A stretch of 14,935 nucleotides of DNA from assembly GCA_019313605.1 (NCBI GenBank), contig JAFDAW010000029.1:1-14935 (forward strand), read 5' to 3'. This DNA is from Deltaproteobacteria bacterium (GTDB taxonomy: Bacteria > Myxococcota_A > UBA9160 > SMWR01). Made by a program: the position numbers and the translations under genes. Shown in pieces: positions 7,255 to 11,286 of this stretch. The number at the start of each line of letters is the position of its first letter. Position 1 is the first letter of the stretch. A model generated the notes under the pieces. The model had not been told where the DNA came from. It did not search any database and saw only the letters and a list, made by a program, of their open reading frames with translations.

Positions 7255-8139
7255 CTACTCCTGCTGTAGCCGCCGGCGAGCGATCTCGACCCAGGTTCCC
7301 GCGGGCTCCAGCTGGAGGTAGCGCCGCCAGTGGCTGCGCGCTTTTCGGCGCAGGCCGATCTTCTCGTAGACCAGGGCCAGGCTGACGTGGGCGTCCGCGT
7401 ACATCGGGTCCGACTCGAGTGCGACCTTGTAGTGCCTCAGCGCCATCTGGTAGCGGCCTTCTTCTTCGAGCAACGTCGCGAGATTCAGGTTGGCCTCGAC
7501 GTGGCTGGGATCGTTCACGAGCGCGCGCTCGAAACAGATTCGCGAACTCGCCAGCCGATCCTGATTGAAATAGACCGATCCCAGGTTACAGTGCGCGTCC
7601 GCAAAATCCGGATCGCATTCGATCGCGCGCTTGTAGGCTTCGATCGCTTCCGCGTAGGTGTTGCGATTCGAGTCGAGCTTGCATCCCTGCTCGAACCAAT
7701 TCGCAGCCGCATCGAGAAGAGAAGCGCTCGTTTCGGGTGTGCGAAGCGAAACCGGAGTTTCTGACTTCGTGGGAGCGAACTCCAGCACGAGCTGCCCTTC
7801 GGGCTCGACCAGGACACCGTCGTGCCGAACCACCACGCGCCGCGATCCGTCCAGCCAGGGCCGCAGCGAACCCAACGGCCGATCGACATCGGGGATGCGT
7901 TTGCGCAGCGCGTCGACGCTGCGGCGGATTCGGCGCAGCGATACACCGCGATCGAGCAGCGAAAGCACCGAGCGAACGGTGACGAGATCGCGAAACTCGA
8001 ATTCACTACTTTCGCGACGCGAATCGCCGGCATCGCGAGCGTCGTCGGCTTCCAGCAGCGCAGTGCGCTCCCAGTATTTCAGCCGCGCTCGAGAAACTCC
8101 GGTAATCCGCGCGACATCGCCGAGCGTGTAGGTCCCCAC
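7255..8139 (-). CDS. MerR-type HTH regulator fused to tetratricopeptide repeats
   Basis: The N-terminal 70 residues form a MerR winged HTH: TYTLGDVARITGVSRARLKYWERT, then a recognition-wing region with FEFRDLVTVRSVLSLLDRGVSLRRIRR. There is no metal- or drug-binding MerR C-terminus. After a linker, about residues 160-285 hold three to four TPRs, for example AIEAYKRAIECDPDFADAH and FERALVNDPSHVEANLNLA. The protein is likely a DNA-binding protein whose activity is set by protein partners (inference). The start is uncertain: GTG 8139 begins just before the HTH, while TTG 8220 would add 27 residues and overlap a possible promoter; neither has a strong Shine-Dalgarno sequence. It is convergent with the M48 gene (18-bp gap) and divergent from the next gene. 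Confidence 0.85.
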   Translation of the reverse strand: MGTYTLGDVARITGVSRARLKYWERTALLEADDARDAGDSRRESSEFEFRDLVTVRSVLSLLDRGVSLRRIRRSVDALRKRIPDVDRPLGSLRPWLDGSRRVVVRHDGVLVEPEGQLVLEFAPTKSETPVSLRTPETSASLLDAAANWFEQGCKLDSNRNTYAEAIEAYKRAIECDPDFADAHCNLGSVYFNQDRLASSRICFERALVNDPSHVEANLNLATLLEEEGRYQMALRHYKVALESDPMYADAHVSLALVYEKIGLRRKARSHWRRYLQLEPAGTWVEIARRRLQQE

Positions 8140-8221
8140 CGCGGAGGAGAGTACAACGACTCCGCGACAACGCCATCCAAAAAATGAATGAGTATCTAGG
8201 CTTACAGAGTCAACAGACAAG

Positions 8222-8233
8222 CTCTACCAGAGC
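8222..8233. promoter_or_regulatory. Candidate operator dyad CTCTACCAGAGC (copy 1)
   Basis: Within 8220-8234 the sequence AGCTCT-ACC-AGAGCT is a perfect 6-bp inverted repeat with a 3-bp spacer. It lies between the MerR-TPR gene and the divergent DUF2255-like gene. Eleven of the 12 central bases recur at 9399-9410 upstream of the cytochrome gene. It may be an operator, or part of a promoter of the form TGnTAGAG on the minus strand. Confidence 0.4.
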
Positions 8234-8294
8234 TGCGCATGATCTAACTACAGCCAAGATTCGCTTTCGATCGCTGTGATTTAGGTAGGATTGC

Positions 8295-8311
8295 TCACGT
8301 GATTACTCACG
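8295..8311. repeat. Short palindromic/direct TCACG repeats in the 5' leader of the DUF2255-like gene
   Basis: TCACGTGA (8295-8302) is an 8-bp palindrome, and CGTGA-TTAC-TCACG (8298-8311) is an inverted repeat that overlaps it. Both lie 10 bases before the Shine-Dalgarno sequence of the gene starting at 8332. They could be a regulatory site or chance; no second copy was seen in the window. Confidence 0.3.
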
Positions 8312-8331
8312 CGTTCAAACGGAGGGAGAAC

Positions 8332-8802
8332 ATGACGAGAGCCATCGGTTTCACCGCTTGCATTTTTTCCATCGCCCTGAGCTTCGCCTGCTCGACTGAT
8401 CCAAGTGACGAACGGCCAGGGTTCGGCCTGTCCGGTGAAGTCAACCAGCAGCCCGTTCAGGACTGGTCGTTTACTTCCGACATCAAGGAGATCTTCATCG
8501 AAACGACGACTTCCTATTCGATCCCCCACTCTGTGACGGCCTGGTGCGTGACCATCGGGGATGAGTTGTATGTCGCCGCCGATGACGCGGACAAGAAAAG
8601 CTGGGTCGCCAATGTCGCCCGCGATCCGAATGTCCGCCTCAAGATCGGAGAAAAAATCTACGAGCAAAAGCTGGTGCCGACCACGGACGCTGCAACACAG
8701 GCCAGGATCGACAGCGGATTTGCCCAGAAATACGAGTACGAAGAAGAAGAAACCGATGGCGAAATGATCGTCGGCTATTGGAAGGTGGTCGAGCGCGACT
8801 GA
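8332..8802 (+). CDS. Exported DUF2255-like / FMN-binding split-barrel-type protein
   Basis: A 156-aa exported protein. The N-terminus MTRAIGFTACIFSIALSFAC is a signal peptide; the SFAC site is an imperfect lipobox, so anchoring as a lipoprotein is possible but not certain. The core SVTAWCVTIGDELYVAADD with SWVANVARDPNVRLKIGEK resembles DUF2255 and nitroreductase/PNPOx-like split-barrel proteins (a small beta barrel; flavin or F420 binding in relatives). The C-terminus has an acidic run of Glu. ATG 8332 has GGAGGGAG at 8321-8328; GTG 8299 lies upstream of that and is rejected. It diverges from the MerR-TPR gene and converges on the cytochrome gene with a 45-bp gap. The family call is from motif memory only. 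Confidence 0.7.
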   Translation: MTRAIGFTACIFSIALSFACSTDPSDERPGFGLSGEVNQQPVQDWSFTSDIKEIFIETTTSYSIPHSVTAWCVTIGDELYVAADDADKKSWVANVARDPNVRLKIGEKIYEQKLVPTTDAATQARIDSGFAQKYEYEEEETDGEMIVGYWKVVERD

Positions 8803-8847
8803 GATTTTTGGAGGCTTGGCGGTCACCGCTGCCAGTTGGAATCGCGG

Positions 8848-9375
8848 TCAGTCGTCTTCCCAGCGCCGCCAGCTCTCGTTCGGACCCGGCACGCGGAGGC
8901 CATCGTCATCGTCGTAGAGGCCGCGCGCTGCTTCAGTGTGGCAGACCGCGCAGTCTCCTTTGGTCGCCACCCGCGGATCTGACCAGAAGCTCTTCGGTAG
9001 TTCGTGATGTTTGTCCTTCCAGCGCGGCGTGTCGGTGATCCGAATCGGCGTGTCGCCGGGGCTGAGATCGCGGAGAAACTTCCGCGCCGCATCCACCTTA
9101 CTTTTGTCAGCGGCGTTGTCGAGCAGGTAGCGCAGCAGGTGCTGTTTCGTCTCCTCGTCGAGGCTCAGCTCTTCGTCGAAATGCTTGGGGAGCGCGTCCA
9201 TCAGCTTGCGCCAGGATCGTTGCGGCAGCATTTGCGGCTGATAGGCGATGTGGCAGTCGCCACATTCGGAGCGCAACGCCTCATTGGAAATCGACGGAAA
9301 GCGATCGTCCGCGGCTGCGCCAGCCGCGACAGCGATCGAGATGGTTGCGAATGCTGCGATCAAGAACCTCGACAT
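8848..9375 (-). CDS. Periplasmic dihaem cytochrome c (DHC family)
   Basis: A 175-aa exported cytochrome with two CxxCH haem sites: CGDCH (residues 38-42) near the N-terminus and CAVCH (142-146) near the C-terminus. The signal peptide MSRFLIAAFATISIAVAAG ends near Ala-Asp-Asp at about residue 22. The intervening pattern YQPQMLPQRSWRKLMDALPKHF and RITDTPRWKDKHHELP is characteristic of the dihaem cytochrome c (DHC) family, periplasmic electron carriers that work with cytochrome b561 or SHP-type partners in other bacteria. No such partner is in the window. ATG 9375 is preceded by GGAGG (9384-9388 on the + strand) at 8 bases. Haem attachment would need the Ccm system. Confidence 0.92.
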   Translation of the reverse strand: MSRFLIAAFATISIAVAAGAAADDRFPSISNEALRSECGDCHIAYQPQMLPQRSWRKLMDALPKHFDEELSLDEETKQHLLRYLLDNAADKSKVDAARKFLRDLSPGDTPIRITDTPRWKDKHHELPKSFWSDPRVATKGDCAVCHTEAARGLYDDDDGLRVPGPNESWRRWEDD

Positions 9376-9397
9376 CCTCTTTCCCTCCTGGTGATTC

Positions 9398-9410
9398 ACT
9401 CTATCAGAGC
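9398..9410 (-). promoter_or_regulatory. Candidate promoter/operator of the dihaem cytochrome gene (dyad copy 2)
   Basis: The + strand CTCTATCAGAGC (9399-9410) matches the dyad at 8222-8233 at 11 of 12 bases. On the minus strand the same bases read TGATAGAGT, a possible weak extended -10 box 23 bases before the cytochrome ATG. A regulator bound here would overlap RNA polymerase. No convincing -35 box is visible. Confidence 0.35.
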
Positions 9411-9503
9411 AACTCTCTCGGTCTCGATCATCACAGAGCGTAACCTGCCCTTCCCAGCAGCAATGCATCAGAAGCCATCGAGCCTGGAACGATTTTTGGC
9501 AGG

Positions 9504-9551
9504 CTCCGCCCCGGAAGCGATTGTCACGCTGGTGCGGGCCACGGACTTCAA
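9504..9551 (+). repeat. Truncated copy of the selC 5' half (direct repeat, left copy)
   Basis: These 48 bases are identical to 10547-10594: nine bases of leader plus the first 39 bases of tRNA-Sec, ending inside the anticodon loop. Identity drops abruptly after base 9551. The following bases do not form a usable T arm or acceptor stem, although CACAGC and a T-loop-like TTCGA occur at nearly the same spacing as in the intact gene. The -10 box TATACT of the intact gene is replaced here by GGCAGGCT. The fragment is therefore a tRNA remnant or attachment-site half, not a working tRNA. A 7-bp inverted repeat (9480-9486 with 9500-9506) overlaps its left edge. Confidence 0.9.
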
Positions 9552-9843
9552 GTCTTTCAAATAGGCCCTGTCACAGCAGAAGCTGCTTCGAGAGCCCAAT
9601 ATCGCGGCTAATCGCGGCCAATTTGCCCACACGGATTCAAGCCAGTGCCAAATCGCGAATAAACTTAAATAGCGGGCAGGACTGCTCCATATCAGCCACT
9701 TAATGCGCCCAGTTGCGCATGCCTGCGTAGAAACCCCCCCCAGAAAATACTCCACAAAGACCGGGCAATGTGAAACTATGGGCGCTCCTTCGATTCTGAT
9801 GCTAGCGGTTTCGAATTCGGGAATTTCGAAAAGGAGAGCAGCA
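9552..9843. other. Lower-GC non-coding stretch between the selC fragment and the secreted-protein gene
   Basis: No convincing gene on either strand. The composition is visibly less GC-rich than the flanks. It contains AGCAG-AAG-CTGCT (9575-9587), a run of eight C at 9734-9741, and an inverted repeat with one bulged T (TTTCGAATTC at 9809-9818 with GAATTTCGAAA at 9821-9831) that abuts the Shine-Dalgarno sequence AAGGAG (9831-9836) of the next gene. That hairpin could affect its translation. The upstream open frame from 9703 covers this region but has no coding character. Confidence 0.5.
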
Positions 9844-10320
9844 ATGCCGTTGCAGCGCATATTCATCTACATCATGGGCGTCTTCTTCGCGGTCGGTGCC
9901 ACCGCACCCCAGGCGAGTGCAGGACCGCTGCCGGACTGCTCGTTGAAGATCGAGATCAATGCGTTTCGCGGCGGCTCACCCACCGTGACCGTGGACACGA
10001 CCAAGACCGTCACCGCCACTGCTCGAATCGCCAAGGGTTCGGCTCCGGACGGTACAACCATCGACTCGACGCTGGTGGTCGAAGCCTTTGACGGAACGGA
10101 CCCCGTCCCCATCAAGACGTCGGACCCAATCACGGTCCGGCTTGGAGTCGGTAAAGGTGGGAAAGGCGCCAAGGTCCCGATGTTCATTAGCCGTTGTACG
10201 CCCACCACCGGAAACCCGAATGGATTCATCAAATTCATCGCGACGTTCACTGAGGTCAAAGATCCACCGGTCTTGGTTCCATGCGTAGCGTCGCGACAAA
10301 TCACCAAAGCCTGCAAATAA
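9844..10320 (+). CDS. Unrecognised secreted protein lying between the selC repeats
   Basis: A 158-aa protein I do not recognise. MPLQRIFIYIMGVFFAVGAT ... PQASAG is a clear signal peptide with probable cleavage after ASA (residue 26). The mature part has four cysteines (32, 118, 147, 157), which could form two disulfides. It has alternating Thr/Val-rich strands (PTVTVDTTKTVTATARI, DSTLVVEAFDG), suggesting a beta-sandwich or Ig-like fold, and a Gly/Lys-rich loop GVGKGGKGAK around residue 101. ATG 9844 has AAGGAG seven bases upstream; the GTG/ATG codons further up are rejected. It stands alone and is the only evident gene between the two selC copies, so it may be imported cargo. No function is proposed. 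Confidence 0.75.
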   Translation: MPLQRIFIYIMGVFFAVGATAPQASAGPLPDCSLKIEINAFRGGSPTVTVDTTKTVTATARIAKGSAPDGTTIDSTLVVEAFDGTDPVPIKTSDPITVRLGVGKGGKGAKVPMFISRCTPTTGNPNGFIKFIATFTEVKDPPVLVPCVASRQITKACK

Positions 10321-10335
10321 CTTTGACGACCAGTC

Positions 10336-10351
10336 GCCGAATCGCTTCGGC
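10336..10351 (+). terminator. Small perfect hairpin just after the secreted-protein gene
   Basis: GCCGAA-TCGC-TTCGGC gives a 6-bp stem with a 4-base loop, 16 bases after the stop codon. No T-run follows, so it is at best a weak or Rho-assisted transcript end. Confidence 0.25.
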
Positions 10352-10500
10352 ACCGCTGTAGTGGCATCGACGGGTCCACTCGGGCTCGAGCCGATGGCCA
10401 GATGCCCGCGTGTCCAGTTGCATCACCGGGAATCGAAGCGTTCAGGCCGACTGCACTTCCGACGAGGGGCGAGACAAGCCTCGAGAGTGGCTTCGTTTGA

Positions 10501-10530
10501 GGCACTCTGGTGCTAACTGGCCAGAGTGCC
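10501..10530. terminator. Perfect 10-bp inverted repeat upstream of the selC promoter
   Basis: GGCACTCTGG (10501-10510) and CCAGAGTGCC (10521-10530) are perfect reverse complements around a 10-base loop. TTTT follows at 10536-10539. It could terminate transcription entering selC from the left, be an operator, or mark an element end. The rest of 10352-10500 shows nothing I can identify. Confidence 0.4.
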
Positions 10531-10542
10531 CGTCGTTTTCGG

Positions 10543-10548
10543 TATACT
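10543..10548 (+). promoter_or_regulatory. Candidate -10 box of selC
   Basis: TATACT ends eight bases before the first base of the mature tRNA, so a transcript from it would have almost no 5' leader. The same hexamer is used in the candidate folD promoter. No clear -35 box is seen. Confidence 0.45.
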
Positions 10549-10594
10549 CCGCCCCGGAAGCGATTGTCACGCTGGTGCGGGCCACGGACTTCAA
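10547..10594 (+). repeat. Direct repeat, right copy (leader plus 5' half of the intact selC)
   Basis: Identical over 48 bases to 9504-9551, at a distance of 1043 bp. It begins within the -10 box and ends at the third-last base of the anticodon loop region, where the two copies diverge. The matching left copy is non-functional. Confidence 0.9.
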
Positions 10595-10654
10595 ATCCGT
10601 TGGAGGGTGTGGCGACACAGCCTCGGCGGGTTCGATTCCCGTCCGCTTCCGCCA
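10556..10654 (+). tRNA. selC: tRNA-Sec (anticodon TCA)
   Basis: A 99-base tRNA with all the hallmarks of selenocysteine tRNA: acceptor arm GGAAGCG pairing with CGCTTCC (the eighth bacterial acceptor pair would be an A-C mismatch), discriminator G and encoded CCA. The anticodon stem ACGGA/TCCGT encloses the loop CTTCAAA with anticodon TCA at 10591-10593. The long variable arm pairs GAGG-GTGT with ACAC-CCTC. The T arm is GCGGG-TTCGATT-CCCGT, whose first G-T pair also occurs in E. coli selC. It is charged with serine, converted by SelA, and read at UGA with SelB. Its presence implies that the organism makes selenoproteins, although no selA, selB or selenoprotein gene is visible in the window. 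Confidence 0.96.
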
Positions 10655-10693
10655 TCTGGCCTTCTAAGGCCCCTCTCCCCTACCTCGCCCGGA

Positions 10694-10722
10694 GCCCCAG
10701 CGCAGCCTCGAAGCGCTGGGGC
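10694..10722 (+). terminator. Strong GC-rich stem-loop downstream of selC
   Basis: GCCCCAGCGC and GCGCTGGGGC form a perfect 10-bp stem with a 9-base loop, 39 bases after the tRNA. A second palindrome CAGGCGCCTG (10724-10733) follows directly, then AAAA. There is no T-run, so termination is plausible but not typical. The remainder of 10734-10851 shows nothing clear. Confidence 0.4.
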
Positions 10723-10851
10723 GCAGGCGCCTGAAAACGCGGCCCTGCGGTCGAAGTTGCCGCCGCACTGCAGGATTACACGCGATGCAAATGCCCCTCT
10801 AACGCCCTCTAGCGAGCCCCCTGTTGAGCCGAAAAGAACTCCAGAACGCTG

Positions 10852-10860
10852 TGTTACAAT
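10852..10860 (+). promoter_or_regulatory. Candidate extended -10 promoter of the HPF-like gene
   Basis: TGTTACAAT fits TGn-TATAAT with one change. It would place the transcript start near 10867, leaving a leader of roughly 70 bases before ATG 10936. No good -35 box is visible. Confidence 0.4.
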
Positions 10861-10935
10861 TGCGTTGAGGGTCGTTCTTGGTCCTCTTGTCAGGATCGAA
10901 AATGACCCCGAAACCAACGGGAGATCATTCGATTA

Positions 10936-11286
10936 ATGACGACAAACCCTTCTCTGTTCATCCATTTCAGCAAAGAAATCGAACAAGACGAACTGCTAAG
11001 GGAATTCATAGAGAAGAAGAGTGAGCACCTCGGACACGAATTCCACGAGGTCTCCAAGATCGAAATCAGTCTCGCACCCAACGGAGCGGGCTTTATCGCG
11101 AACGGACACGTAACCGGCAAGGGAACCGACTTTGCCACCCAGGTCAAAGCCACCGAACTCACACCAGCGGTCGACACTGTCTTTGACAAGTTCGAACGCA
11201 AGCTCCGCAAACTTCACGACAAGAGAATTTTTGGACAGCGCCGCGAGGCGCAGCGTGACCCACCCAAGCGAGCGAAAGCCGTCTAG
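10936..11286 (+). CDS. HPF/RaiA family ribosome-associated protein (short form)
   Basis: A 116-aa protein resembling the S30AE/HPF ribosome hibernation fold: an N-terminal strand SLFIHFSKEIEQDELLREFI with helix, strands KIEISLAPNGAGFIANGHV, and the helix AVDTVFDKFERKLRKLHDKR, which corresponds to the usual AID-x-x-x-DKLERQLRK segment. The tail is basic (QRREAQRDPPKRAK). Family members bind the 30S decoding region and inactivate or dimerise ribosomes in stationary phase or stress. The family-typical Tyr/Ala pair (D-x-Y-A-A-I-D) reads LTPAVD here, so it is a divergent member. Its stop TAG shares the palindrome CTAG with the stop of the convergent uvrA. The Shine-Dalgarno sequence is weak. Confidence 0.82.
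   Translation: MTTNPSLFIHFSKEIEQDELLREFIEKKSEHLGHEFHEVSKIEISLAPNGAGFIANGHVTGKGTDFATQVKATELTPAVDTVFDKFERKLRKLHDKRIFGQRREAQRDPPKRAKAV

Noticed and set aside
7244..7262. AGGAG/CTCCT inverted repeat between the convergent protease and MerR-TPR genes as a terminator
   Set aside because: The stem is only 5 bp, overlaps the end of the MerR-TPR gene and has no T-run.
9552..9610. A second complete tRNA-Sec starting at 9513
   Set aside because: After the 48-bp identity the sequence cannot form the T stem or close the acceptor stem, despite a T-loop-like TTCGA at similar spacing.
9703..9843. N-terminal extension of the secreted protein to 9703
   Set aside because: It would bury a clear signal peptide 47 residues inside the protein, and the Shine-Dalgarno sequence AAGGAG lies just before ATG 9844.
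9468..9866. 132-aa minus-strand open frame through the selC fragment
   Set aside because: It runs across tRNA-derived sequence and the hairpin region, has no recognisable motif, and begins in the opposite-strand signal peptide region.
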